A DNA stretch of 64,000 nucleotides, taken from assembly GCA_018857735.1 (NCBI GenBank), contig JABMCL010002018.1, forward strand, positions 903,501 to 967,500. Reading direction: 5' to 3'. How positions within the stretch are numbered: position 1 is the stretch's first letter; every line of letters starts with the position of its first letter. The DNA is from Alviniconcha marisindica. Lineage: Eukaryota > Mollusca > Gastropoda > Provannidae. A program made the position numbers and the translations under genes. Under the pieces are notes generated by a model that did not search any database, had not been told where the DNA came from, and saw nothing but the letters and a program-made list of their open reading frames with translations. This document shows, in pieces, positions 14,501 to 25,110 of this stretch.

Positions 14501-15879
14501 AAACTGGCTGCTGTAACAATAAACAAGAAAAATGAATACGAAATAAATACATATTTTGACATCTCAATTAAGACTGCTTTTTGAGATTTTACAGACTGGA
14601 TCTATCCACTGGGCAAATCAAAAGAATAAAGCTGTGTAGCAATCCAACTATTTGTTAATAGTTAGGAGCAATGACACACGTAAGAACTGTGTTGGAATTT
14701 TACTTTCAATAGTTTCACGGTACTGGGGTGACTTCTAAAGGACCCTAAAACAAAACTGAACAAATGAGAAAGTTGTGATCCCCAGGCAAACAACGCTTAC
14801 CTGTGTGTGTGCGGAGGTGTGGCTCATAGTCCTGCTTGGTGTAGAAGAGGCGGCCACAATACTCGCACTCCTCGGAGCCAAAAGTTTCCCGCATCTTCTG
14901 AAAGATCTGCATGTTCATCTTGTGAAAGCCCAGCCACTCCACAATGTTCTTTTTGTTTTCCTTCTTATCTCCCTTGTCTGAGGCCGTCTCACTCTCCGGG
15001 TCCATCTCTGCCCTGTCCTCCTCACCCCCCTGGCTTTCTTCCGCCAAATCCTCCGCGTTTTCCAGGGCTTCAAAGTCCTCTTCCTCACTGCATGGCTGCC
15101 CTGGGTTGGGAGCCAGAGGGACATCCGAACTGGCCAGAGGACCCGTCAGCTCTGACGTCGTCTGCGATGGTGCATCCTCTGTAGCTGGCTGCACGTCACC
15201 TGGTGCTGCCAGGTTATCTCCCCCTTCTTGACTGCCTTCCAGGGCAGGGTTGTCTCCCTTGGGCGCCTCAGCCTCAGGATTGGTGGTGGTGGTGGTGGTG
15301 GTGGTGGTGGTGGCAGCAGCGCTGGGCAGTATGTCCGTGACGCCTTCCTCGTTTACCATGACGGTGATCCGATCGCTGCCCATGTCCAGGTCCATCATCT
15401 CCTGTTTCACCGGGTTGCTGAGAGCGACCTCCCCTTGCTGCACCGCATCACTGTCGGCCCCGCCTTGCTCCATCACCTCCTCCTCCCCTTCCCTCGTGCC
15501 AGGCAGAGTGGAGGATGCTTCCATCACAGAGGAAGAGTCAGCGGGCACCGCAGCAGGGGTCTCAGTCCCCTCGGCGTCGGTGGTGGAGGAGGTGTTGACA
15601 GCCGTGGAGGAGAGTTCCGGCGGCAGGTTCACAAACTGCTTGTCCTCGGCAGGCAGCTGTTCGTCAGGCTCTGGCAGGTAGAGACTGTTGTTGATGCACT
15701 GTTCAAAGAGGTCTTCGCAGCCACCCAGTGACTGTTCCCCACTGTGCGAGCCAGACAGGTGCTCCAGGAGTCTGAGAAAGAGGGGGAGAGGGGAGGATTA
15801 ATGTGTGTGCGTGTGTGCATATATGTGTGTGCACATATGTGTGTTTTTATATGTGTGCACATATGTGTGTGTGTGTGTG

Positions 15880-15921
<42 letters not shown>

Positions 15922-18900
15922 ACATGTGTGCACACATGTGTGTGTATGCTCACGCATCTGTGTGCTGGCATGTATAAGTAAATGATTGAAAGTGTTAACT
16001 CACTTGACAGAAGACAGGAGAGAAAGACTGACTTCACCAGACAGCTGACAGAACAGAAATGGAGAAAGAGACAACAGACCTGATTGTAGCAAGGACAGAA
16101 AGAGTTAACTAACCTGATGGTAGAGAGGACAGAAAGAGTTAACTAACCTGATGGTAGAGAGGACAGAAAGAGTTAACTGACCTGATGATAGGAAGACGGA
16201 CCCGATTGTAGAGAGGACAGAAAGTTTTAACTGAACTGATGATAGAGAGGACAGAAAGTTTTAACTGAACTGATGATAGAGAGGACAGAAAGAGTTAACT
16301 GACCTGCTGGTAGAGAGGACAGAAAGAGTTAACCGTCCTGATGATTGAGAGAACAGAAAGAGTTAACTGACCTGATGTTTGACAGGAACCTGAATGGGCA
16401 GAGGCCGGCGACACAACGCTTGAAGCAATGTTCATTAAAGTGCAAGGCACAGAAAGAGTTAACTGACTTAACTGATAGCACCCAGGCCAGAAGGGTTTAA
16501 CTCACTTGATGGTGGAGAGGAACTTGGAGGAGCAGAGGCAGCAGCAGTAGAGAACCCGATGTTTGAGGTAGTGTTTCTCCAGGTACACGCGACGACTGGC
16601 CTGGTAGTCACACAGCTCACACTGGTGTGTCATGTTCATGTCACGGATATCGTGTACAAACAGGTGGCGATCACGGTCTATCTTCTTCTTGAACTGTGGA
16701 ATAGAAACGCAGAAAGGAGAGATGATGATCTTTGAAAACATTAATACATATACGTGCCTTGGTCAAAATTCCCAGTGAATGCATTCACTTACAAATGTCT
16801 TTGTATATAACTATGCTTTGCATGGTTCAGTAGTTGTATGGCTCTACCACATTCTTGCTGTTGTTAGATAACTTGGAACCTTTGCACATATGTTCTGTGG
16901 ACTGTAAAGTTGCCCTTAATGCGGGAGTTTATTGATTTTGCATCTTTGAGTGGATGCACTGAGCAAGTTTTGGCTCAAGATAATGCATTATAGAAATGCC
17001 CACTATCGCTATTATCATACTGTGCACAAACTGATGGTTTGTTAATAGCCTGTCATAAACATTTGCTCAGGTTAAATTCTGCTGGCCTGCGATCCTTTTG
17101 CAAATGTCACCTTGTTTTGGGATAAGTTGTGAGTTGAATAAAATGTGATTGCCACATCAGCCCAAGGTCAAGTTTGTGAGTCACAGTCTTTCTTTTCTTC
17201 TTCTTTTTTCCCCCCATCCTTTTCTTAAATTGTGGAACAGGAACACAAAGACAGCCATTGCATGTTAATTATGCGCAAACGGGCAATGGTCAGGGTTTTA
17301 CCTTCCTGAACTGTAAAACTGGCACAGGGAGAAATGCGGAAGTTTGGATCCCTAACAGCTCAGCTGGTGGAGGGCAGGGACTGCACACTTTGTTCAACTG
17401 ACCCTAGTTTGACTCTGCTGCCAGAATAGACCGTTGTTGTTAAAAATTTGTGTGAACTCCACGCACTAAATCCTGCATGTGTCTCACGGTGGTTCCCCAG
17501 CTTTGATACCAGATGCTTCACCTGCTCACTGGCTGAGCTATTTTTGGAAGGATCCCAAACAGTAAACAGACTTTTGATACCCCTTCCCCCATGGGCAACT
17601 AGCAGAATAAAAGGCATCTTTCCTGACCTTGCGGTTGCACACATGACACTGATGGATGACCGTGGAGCCACTGGCTTGTCTCCCTTGGAGAAAAGTCTGC
17701 AAGTATTGCTGCCCTTTGCGTGAGTTGGAGTGGTACTTGCGCACATGGTTGATCAGTGATTTTCCTGTTGTGAAATAAACAGAGAGGAGGGGAAACCCAC
17801 ATGAGCTGCTTAATGCACCATCTTCTTCCACTTCAGCATTTTTTAATTGTGGTTGGTTTTGCACACGATTAGATGACTAAATCTACCACTGGCTGTCCTC
17901 ACTCTCCAAAACTCACCTGTGGCATAATCCTTCTGGCAGATGGCACAGAGGTGTCGCTTCTTGTCATGGGTTGCCTCGTGCTCCACCAGGTGGCTCTTGT
18001 TGACAGAGCGGAAGTCACAGTGCTTGCAATGGTAGTACTGGCCTGTGTGCTTCCGCATATGTGTGTACAAGTTACCTGCACAGCAGGGAATCCAGCTCAA
18101 TGCAACTTGATGTAATACAACACAAAATTAAATACGAGAATAATATCTATTGTCCAAATACATGTTTACTATGAAATCTGTCTTGTGGTGCGCAGTAAAA
18201 CACACACACACACACACACACACAAACAACAACACCAGACCAGTACTTTGACACAGTAATAAAGACTAAAAGCATGCCGAATACACTTCCCAATCACGCT
18301 AATACACAAATGTACTTCTGGTTATTGTGGTGGATTCACATGTGTTTTATCTCAGGGGTCTGAGCTCTGTTTGCACTAACACAGATGACAGATGCACCTT
18401 TAGTGTTGGTAGAGTACTGACAGTTGTTAACCCAAAGAGATTGAAGTCTGTGTGGTATGCCAACAGAGAGGTCTGGTGTACCGACACTCATTACACCCGA
18501 GAAGATGAGGCATGTGTGCACCAATGGTGAGGACACGAGTACCCTTAGTGTGCTGGAGAGTATGGAAGTTGCAGGGACATGAACTAACGTTTATTCTGCT
18601 AGTTGCCCATGGGGGAAGGGGTATCAAAAGTCTGTTTACTGTTTGGGATCCTTCCAAAAATAGCTCAGACAGTGAGCAGGTGAAGCATCTGGTATCAAAG
18701 CTGGGGAACCACCGTGAGACACATGCTGGATTTAGTGCATGGAGTTCACACAAAATTTTAACAACAACGGTCTATGCTGGCAGCAGAGTCAAACTAGGGC
18801 CTGCAGTTAGAGCTGAAGGGTTAGGTGTTGAAATGCACAAGCAGAGAGGACAGCTGTACCTTTAGTGTTGGTGGTGTACTGACACTTGTTGCACCTGAAG

Positions 18901-21900
18901 GGTTTGAGGTCCGTGTGGACCAGGCAGTGGAGACGCATGTGGGACAACGTTTTAAAGACCTTCTCGCATACAGTGCATGAGTAGAGTGAGAGTGACGAGA
19001 GCTGGCCACGGCCGTATGTTCCAGCGTTCTCGTTGATGTCCTGGTCAATCACATGAACCTGGCCAAGACACAGAATGCCATTCATCAGTGCACAGCTGAC
19101 ACTACCATTGCCAACACTGATACAAGCAAAGATTCCTGTATTGCCACGAAAAATCAAACCAACAAGGTAATTCCAGTGTACCCCTACTTTGATTCTGTTT
19201 AATTCTACAAACTGGGTAAATCAGCTCTCCCTAACAACCCCCCAATTCCAGATTATTAGATTTGCCACAAGCTGATCTGACAGACACCATTTCTACTGCT
19301 CCCTCTTGGTGGCATTCAATACGGATATCACGTCTCATTCTGATATGACTTGTAGGGTTGGCTGGGGGTTACAAACCAGTTACTTACTTACCTTGCCCCT
19401 TGACATGTGAACATGATTTCCTGGTCACAGGGCCTGCCTACCTGCCCTTCTCAGCCCTAGCACTCACCTTGAACATGTGGTCAATGCAGCTCAGGTCCAC
19501 ATTGAGTGTCGACTCAAACTCAATTTTCTCCTCATCGGTGCGGAAGATGGGAACATCATCAATGCCAACTGTGCTCCTGTCCTTGCTGCCAGGCTCGGCG
19601 TCAGCATCAGTGTGCAGCTGCAAAACCAATTCAGTCATGGTGACAAATAAAGTAAACAAGCAAACACTACTAATACACCTGCTGCCACTTATAAGCGCAG
19701 CCCCACTGTTGTTCAGGAAACTGTGCTTACCTAGAAGCTATTCTTGTCAGGCTTTTCATATCATATGCATACCGACCAAAACAAACCAACAGCAACAAAA
19801 TATAAGTAGCCACCTGAACTGTGCTTCCGTCTCAAACTGTCATTCAACTGATCTCGTTTCACCAAACTGCTGCCAATTTTGTTTCAGTTTTCTGTTTTTA
19901 TATAGGCACTTAACCAAAATTTTATCCACCTTAGCATCAGGTTTATTTCCCTCCAAAAAGTTACAGCTTATGTTGGAACTGCACTCGGCCGCTTATCCAC
20001 ACTGCACTTAAGCAGTGGCGACTGTAACAACTTCCCAAGTCACACCATCCACAATACTGATGATACTGATAATACCAGACTTTCTTCCAAAATTGTCAGA
20101 ATATTATTAATATAAACATTTTGATGCTTTTAAAATGTTTTGCAGTTACAATCACTTCAAAATATATCTGAAAAAAAGAGGAAGGAAAAGAAGGGAGATA
20201 AAATGAGTGATGTTTTTTAAACATATTCATCATTATCACCATTACAAATACAAGAGACACATTCCGTCAATTCTCCAACTCAGACCTGAATATTCTTAAA
20301 GGCGCCAGAACTTCCTTTTGGGTCTCCATCCTCCTCTTCACCCACAATCTCACTGTCCTCAGAGTGTTCAGCCTCTGGTGGTGCCCTGTACTCCTCCTGG
20401 TCGTCATCGATGGCTCCTGCCTCTGCCTCCTCCGGTTCTTCCTCATCGCCTGAATCAGTGCCGTGCATGTCTTATGTACACATCATGAAAGTGGCTTTGC
20501 ATGACCCGTCTCTCTTCAACCCTAGTGTTATCACAGACTTTACAGAGAAGGAGCAAGCAATATTTCCACAGGAGTCCATCACAAAAAAAATATGTTTTGA
20601 TCAGCTAAGCAAGAATCTGAAACCTCCAGCTGTGGCACTCCTCGTATCATTTGATTTTTTTTTCTCTCCTCTAAAGAGGCGATTAATCTCTTGCAGAAAA
20701 TTACTTAATTATGGTAAATTTTTCTGGGCATGCCAGCAGCAGCCACAAGAACAGGTCCAGGTTCTGCCAGTGAATGGTGATAATAACAATAGCAAATCCC
20801 TTACACAGACCAAATCGTTTTGCAGAACAAAGACTCCATACCCTAGCCCACACCATTCACACACATAATACACTTGATCTATGCTCAATGCTCTACCTAG
20901 GTTTCTAGGTTTGTGAAAAGGCCTGTCTAAACAGGGAAGTCTTCAGCTGGGTTTTGAATTCAGATAGAGTAGAGTGATTTTGGAGATTGGCAGGCTGCAA
21001 CAAGGGACATAAATTTACCAAGGCAGCTGGGAGAGCTTCTATTCTTCTCCAATTTCCAGCTGCTTATGAATGTTTAACATGTCTGGCCAAAAAAACAGCA
21101 AAAAAACCCCACGTCTGACATATTTTTCCACTTCACCTAGACTAGATCCAGTCTGCTTTTGCAACCAGACTATTATGAGTCAGTTTGGCCTAGTGGTAAG
21201 GTGTTAGGCTGGTAAGTTGAAGGACCTTCATTCGATACCGCTTCAGATCTCCTTTCTCTTCAAAAAGGTTGTGGTTTTGTGGACACTGTCTTGAGACTTT
21301 GTTCATCACTTCCTACTGAAACATTAAAATGGCTCTCATCGCTGCCCATCTTAATGCAGAAGTCATTCTGGTGGTGACAGTGTAGCGATAGGTATATAAT
21401 CTCCCTCTCCCCCCACCTCTATACCCCCTTCTCCCTGTCCCTAATAAGCCGTACAGTTTCTGTGGACGTTAAGCACCATGTTCACTGATCCTTTTGATCC
21501 TCACCCTTTCATTGCTGCCAGTTAGGTACCTAAAGAAACTGCCCGCAAAACTGTGTTACTGTACGGGCTTCAGAGGAGTGTACATTTCATCCATCTGAGC
21601 ATCCCAGTTCCTTACCCGAGTCCAGTCTGACTTCACGCTTGCTGATGTCAATGTAGAGAGAGTTGGCAAGACACTTGTGAGTCTTGAAGTGTCGCTCCTT
21701 GTTGAACGCGCGATGACAGTTGGGGCAATGCAGTTTCCCATCTTTATCTGACCAAACAGTGAAGTACAAAAAATATATTATATAATAATAGTGTACAATG
21801 TTTTTATGTGCAATTTCTCCAGATCTGAGCACACAGCCCATTACAAAGCAAAGAACCAAAATACAGTCAACCCATGCATGCATGTGTGTGTCCGACCAGT

Positions 21901-23474
21901 GTGCATTACAAGCATAGCTATGACCGCGCTGAGCAAACTGACCTTTCTCAGGGATGTCAGGTTTCACTGGGGAGGGAGCGACAGCTTCCATGGGCTCCAT
22001 CTTGACCTCCCCCAGCTTCTTGGGCCGTCGACCACGTCGACCTGACCGAAACCAAGGGCATCATTCATATAGTCAGAGGTCGCAGGGATCATTCAAAGAA
22101 TCAGTCGCACTGACACTGGTACCTTCACATCACCTTATGCAAAAATAAACAAACAAATCTTTGGTAAAGAGTGTGACCCTTGATAAAGTGATCATCATAA
22201 CAATGAATCATCACCGTTTCTTAAAGGCCAAGTTTCCATGTGCACAGTACTGTGCAGACATCTCAACAGCATTGCATTCATGCGACTTCCTCCCACTTGG
22301 CACTTCCTGCACCCCCCCTCCCCCCTTCCCCCCTTGTACACGTTTCCAGCAGCATGCTGATAAAACCAAGCAGCAAGCCAGTCACCACATGCCATCACTG
22401 TGGTGTGGCAGTTTCAGAACAATGACTCATTATTTTTTCCACATGTAAACAACATATGGGCCTGAGAATATGGGCCTGAAAGTCACACCCGCTGAAAGGC
22501 TACAGCAATGCTGTTGTAAAATCCACCAAGAACAATGAGTGACAATGTCAGACAACCCTCTCCCTACCTGGCGTCTTCTTGGGTGGCACAGCCTCAGCAG
22601 CAGCTGGAGTCTCTGTTGCCGTGGCAGAATCCTCACTGGCTGCTGTTGCCATGGGCACTGCTTCCAGCTGCATGGTTTCTGTGGCAATGTCATTGCTGTT
22701 GTTGAGGATGATGTAGGTGTGGGTGGTCCCATCGCTGTCCTGATTCTGCATGGTTGCCAGGTGACCTTCTGCGCTCATCTCGTTCAGGAAGGCTAGGGTG
22801 GCTGGTGAGGCTGAGCTGCCATCCTCTGAAGGTCAAGGTCAGCCATAGTAACAAGTAATACTGAAGTACATTTACCTAATTCCAACATTATGACTATCTC
22901 AGTACCTGTTTAAACTTTAATTCTGGTGGCTACGTCTATCATTCTTTGATTCAGCTTTACCACTTTAAAAAAAGAAGAAGCTGTGTGCCTGTGTTTGACT
23001 CTTGGTTGTTGTTATAGACATACTCTTTAATTCATCTGGTCATCTCTTAGTCTTCTGGGGTTTTTTCATGCACTTCAGGTAAATATTTTTATTATATTAT
23101 TATCAGCAAATACATAATATATACATGCACGGATACACACAAACACAAGTGTAAAATTTATGATATTAATACTTGTCATCTATTATTAGTATTAAATGCA
23201 TTATAGTATAATCACATGGATCTTACTGGACCTCAGCCACCTTGGCCTGTAACAAAGGAACCTCTGTTAAATGATTAAACTTTAATGTCAGCAAAAACAG
23301 GTCATTACCCATGACACCATCAGCACCAGTCACTTCCGTAACCTCCCCTGTTCGATCCACGTGAACCTGGATAATCTCTGGCGGTGGGCGAGTACACCCT
23401 GTCTGCTTGTGCTGCATGAACACTTCAATGTCATTGAATGCATCTTGACACGTCCCACAGATGAACGTATCCAT
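4838..23474 (-). CDS. ZFAT: ZFAT orthologue: AT-hook, multi-C2H2 zinc-finger nuclear protein
   Basis: Twenty coding exons with canonical GT/AG sites and compatible phases: 23474-23309, 22825-22568, 22041-21943, 21747-21616, 20449-20286, 19617-19468, 19058-18860, 18075-17917, 17764-17628, 16693-16506, 15771-14801, 14182-13969, 12714-12611, 12088-11910, 11699-11599, 10725-10512, 9560-9435, 8851-8761, 5458-5382, 5104-4838. The joined frame is 1331 residues; vertebrate ZFAT is about 1240. Order: N-terminal C2HC finger (residues 6-27), AT-hook RRGRRPKKL (143-151), atypical finger (from 182), acidic stretch, fingers 351-371, 379-399, 406-426, 433-454, 482-502, 513-533, 539-560, acidic linker with a Thr run, 853-873, 881-902, 909-929, 937-958, 987-1008, 1016-1036, 1044-1064, 1072-1092, 1100-1121, 1149-1170, then LLQQI and an acidic Q/V-rich tail. 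ZFAT hallmarks: HIW-HEGVKPFKCSLC and ECEYCG-LF. Introns cut many fingers. ZFAT is a nuclear DNA-binding regulator in vertebrates; function here is inferred. The start is the first ATG of the most upstream coding exon; a non-coding 5' exon is likely. Confidence 0.93.
5655..6608. repeat. 54-bp intronic minisatellite
   Basis: About 17 copies of a 54-bp unit in ZFAT intron 18, recognised by CTGAAAACAAGGTGAGACAG followed by GTAAGGATGAG. Because 54 is a multiple of three, long ORFs stay open on both strands, but they encode only the repeat. Plus-strand units resemble splice donors (AAG|GTGAGA and CAG|GTAAGG), antisense to ZFAT. Confidence 0.93.
6637..7900. repeat. About 93-101-bp intronic minisatellite
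   Basis: About 13 copies of a unit containing CAGTGTATCACAGCAGACCA, CTCTGTTACTATGCTTCTT and GATGTGTCACGACACACC, directly after the 54-bp array in the same ZFAT intron. Unit length varies between about 93 and 101 bp. Overlapping ORFs in all three plus frames are repeat translations. Confidence 0.93.
8214..8430 (+). repeat. Dispersed repeat family C, copy 1
   Basis: Shares CCAAACTCCAAG-ACTGG, TTTACGACATCCTTC and ATGCCATAGGTC with the inverse of 55480-55740, and a short piece recurs near 56170-56230. Diverged, non-coding, inside ZFAT intron 18. Element class unknown. Confidence 0.7.
9807..10428. mobile_element. TTAA-flanked MITE with terminal inverted repeats
   Basis: A 622-bp non-coding element in ZFAT intron 16. 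Left end TTAA then GCCTGTTCTTAACTGGGCGA; the right end read in reverse gives TTAA then GCCCGTTCTTAATTGGGCGA. The inverted match continues for about 40 bp through GTTCGC-GAAC. TTAA at 9803-9806 and 10429-10432 looks like a target duplication, the piggyBac-type preference. Internal copies of the terminal motif (CTAGGTT-GC-GAA) occur near 10370-10400. No transposase, so it is non-autonomous. Confidence 0.85.
10738..11305. repeat. 36-bp intronic minisatellite
   Basis: About 14 copies of a 36-bp unit containing GCATCACTGCTTTGTACAAA and GGATTACAGT in ZFAT intron 15, degenerating towards 11430. A degenerate copy of the exon 16 acceptor region (GGGAAGGGTAAA) lies at about 11441-11482, beyond the array. 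ORFs on both strands are repeat artefacts. Confidence 0.92.
11505..11585. repeat. (GA)n microsatellite
   Basis: About 40 uninterrupted GA units in ZFAT intron 15, ending some 15 bp beyond the donor of exon 15 (11599). Confidence 0.98.
12090..12610 (-). repeat. Minisatellite built from ZFAT exon 13 end plus its 5' splice site
   Basis: The last roughly 30 nt of exon 13 (encoding GYKHKMQGKM) and its GTAAGTGG donor are repeated about seven times across intron 13, in units of roughly 70-80 bp. Most copies keep a usable-looking GTAAGT or GTGAGC. The array nearly fills the intron up to the exon 14 acceptor. The copies nearest the exon are the most exon-like. Confidence 0.9.
13005..13968 (-). repeat. 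About 48-bp intronic minisatellite next to exon 12 donor
   Basis: About 19 units with CATGTCAATGAAACAGC and CCTTACTAAGATACTACT. The unit touching exon 12 aligns with the exon end and donor: GACAAGTTTGAAAC|GTGGGTAG resembles the array's GACATGTTTGAGGTGTCGTAG, followed by a shared CCAGCTG block. The array therefore seems to have grown from the exon 12 boundary. Confidence 0.85.
15280..15311 (-). repeat. Coding trinucleotide repeat (poly-Thr) in ZFAT exon 11
   Basis: (GTG)n on plus reads ACC on the coding strand and gives about ten consecutive threonines in the acidic linker before the tenth finger. It is in frame. Length variation would change the linker without a frameshift. Confidence 0.95.
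15808..15945. repeat. (TG)n/(CA)n microsatellite
   Basis: Interrupted TG-rich simple repeat with CACATATGTG units in ZFAT intron 10, about 35 bp from the acceptor of exon 11. Confidence 0.95.
16075..16505 (-). repeat. About 33-bp repeats derived from ZFAT exon 10 end
   Basis: About ten diverged units containing GAGAGGACAGAAAGAGTTAA and CTGATG-TAG. On the coding strand a unit reads CCTCTCTACCATCAGGTTAG, close to the exon 10 boundary CCTCTCCACCATCAA|GTGAG followed by TTAA. The array starts exactly at the donor and runs into intron 10. Confidence 0.8.
17402..17611 (-). repeat. 210-bp repeat, arm 1 of inverted pair
   Basis: Inverse of 18590-18799 with only about five mismatches by eye; shared motifs are ATGGGCAACTAGCAGAATAA and GGTTCCCCAGCTTTG. 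It ends 16 bp from the donor of ZFAT exon 9. Not coding; element family unknown. Confidence 0.92.
18184..18226. repeat. (CA)n with SSR-like flank
   Basis: Short CA run. Its flank (TCTTGTGGTGCGCAGTA) resembles 51497-51515 (TCTTACGGTGCGCAGTAGG), so a small dispersed repeat may lie here. Intron 7 of ZFAT. Confidence 0.6.
18379..18580 (-). pseudogene. Degenerate copies of ZFAT exon 7 3' end
   Basis: Three decayed copies in intron 7, about 18379-18450, 18455-18525 and 18528-18580. The first keeps CACCTTTAGTGTTGGTAGAG and TTGAAGTCTGTGTGG, matching the true exon end (ACCTTTAGTGTTGGTGGTGT, TTGAGGTCCGTGTGG). Translation gives NCQYSTNTKG versus KCQYTTNTKG. Stops and lost cysteines make a functional finger unlikely. 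Confidence 0.8.
18590..18799 (+). repeat. 210-bp repeat, arm 2 of inverted pair
   Basis: Reverse complement of 17402-17611. It sits in ZFAT intron 7 between the exon 7 relics and exon 7 itself, so the two arms flank exons 8 and 9. Confidence 0.92.
21178..21485 (+). mobile_element. tRNA-derived SINE (family A)
   Basis: About 300 bp. tRNA-like head with an A-box-like GGCCTAGTGGTAAGGTGTT and a B-box-like TTCATTCGATACCG. The body has AAGGTTGTGG, CTACTGAAACATTAAAATGG and TCTGGTGGTGACAGTGTAGC; the tail is CCCTAATAAGCC then GGACGTTAAGCACCATGTTCAC. Other copies lie at 48738, 55115, inverted at 56381, and a diverged one at 41835. It lies in ZFAT intron 4. Confidence 0.88.
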
Positions 23475-23734
23475 TGCCTGAAACACAGTGAACATCATTT
23501 GAATGTCAAAGAGATGAACCCAACTCTTTTAGTGCGTGAACCAAACTGATAAATCAAGACCAGTGTTTTAAGATGAATGCACAAAGGGGAGGAAAGGCAA
23601 CAAAGATTTGGCACTGTATAAACTCACAAACTCCAATGGCACAGTATGGTAAGTTACATTCCTACTCCTATCCTGACCATCTACCTGATTAAAGGATTTT
23701 TGTTACTGCAGAAGGAACTTTGTCAGACAAAGTC

Positions 23735-23910
23735 TACAGCCACTGATTCAGGTGTACCTCAAGGCACCATGCTAGGCCGCCTCCTCTTCCTGTGCCCTAT
23801 CTGAGTAAACTCACAGCAGAAGAAAGATGAACATCAAAAGTCTGAGACCTCTGCATCAATGACACCATGACTGAGAAAGTCCCAACAAACCCTAACACAG
23901 CACTCAACAG
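23735..23910 (+). pseudogene. Decayed non-LTR reverse transcriptase fragment
   Basis: The plus frame from about 23744 reads DSGVPQGTMLGRLLFL, the conserved SGVPQGT-LGPLLFL block of LINE reverse transcriptases, and is then broken by a stop; INDTM follows in another frame. Only a short relic remains, upstream of the first ZFAT coding exon and opposite in strand. Confidence 0.65.
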
Positions 23911-24837
23911 TACCACAGGATCTCCCTATCCAAAGACCTTAAATGAAGCCTTTACACTGTAAGAAAACCAACATCACCAATCACTGCCTCATAGGTGACT
24001 CAGTGAAAGTGTGAAGCATACCTGGTACTGCAGGTCCTGTTGTAGGGGATGGGCAAATGGGGCCACTGAAGGCAACACTGACAGAATTAAATGGTTCTGA
24101 ACAAAACCAGTCCACACTTGCTTGGCAACCAATTTCAAGCTGCTGATGACACACCCTATGGGCAATTCATTTCTACTAAACTATACATGTACTAAGGTAG
24201 CCCCTAGCCACACCCACCCACCCCCTAACCCCCTCTCCCTGATGCATTTGGGCTTCACAACAGTTACTAGATGTTTGCAATGTACAAAACAGATGCTGTG
24301 TGATGGCTTGACACTGCAACAGTAAATACTGTTTCTCAATGATCGGGGTATGATTGCATTATCATGAAGAAACAAAGAAATAAAGCTGGTACAGTAGAAA
24401 GCCTTTAGAAACAATTTGCAATGTGTAGTGCACGGTTTGTACCTGTAGCTGTTTATCTACACAAAGGTTGCATAAAGTTAATATTAACATATGAAAAAAT
24501 GAGGAAATGGAAACAGGAATGGAAAAAGAAGCAGATTACGCTGAGATTTGTTGTTGTTTTTTAAATGATAAGGGGAAATAAACTTCATGTATTTTTAATA
24601 CGAGGTGCATGTTACTGAACAACAGAGAGTGACGCTGATGATCTTTGTTAGTTTGTACGGCGCTCGTCGTTGTACAAACCAGCAAACAAGAAGTGTGTTT
24701 GGTAAAGGGGTAATATCTAAGTTTAACACAGATTGTATTTTGTGATTTAGTTAGTGCTTGCAACGTCCGTCAATCGCTCCACGAGTACGAAACAAAATTC
24801 GAAAGTCAAGCTTTCAGCTCTATCAGAAGGAGAAAGG

Positions 24838-24908
24838 AGCTAGTTGCACGGATTCGAACGATCATACGTAACTACAGCAGCTAAGATTTTACCAACTAAC
24901 GCGGCATA
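24838..24908 (-). other. Weak tRNA-like segment
   Basis: The minus strand has TTAGTTGGTAAAA (D-arm-like) and GTTCGAATCC (B-box-like) about 35 nt apart. The T-stem does not pair well and there is no clean acceptor stem, so this is more likely a SINE head or tRNA relic than a gene. Confidence 0.3.
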
Positions 24909-24959
24909 ATAACGCACCTAAACCTTTAGTGGACTCTTGATCTTACTCCTGAGTTTGCA

Positions 24960-25110
24960 TTACCTCTCACAAGGTACACTATTTCGCGGAAACTGTCCTG
25001 CAAGTATTTTTGCGGCGCTAAAATGGCGACCACATCGTCATTGAGTCACGTGACGTGACGGAAAGAGTTGCTTCCCGTCGAAGTTTGCACTGGCTGGCTG
25101 GCAGGTCTTC
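24960..25110. promoter_or_regulatory. Candidate divergent promoter for ZFAT and the neighbouring zinc-finger gene
   Basis: GC-richer island between head-to-head genes. It holds AAAATGGCGACC (YY1-like), TCACGTGAC (E-box, USF/MITF type) and an overlapping TGACGTGACG (CRE-like) at about 25020-25061. On minus, GAG|GTAATG at 24964 could be the donor of a non-coding first ZFAT exon. Transcription starts cannot be fixed from sequence. Confidence 0.5.

Noticed and set aside
15228..15731. 167-codon plus ORF
   Set aside because: Antisense shadow of ZFAT exon 11, whose minus frame fits the spliced gene.
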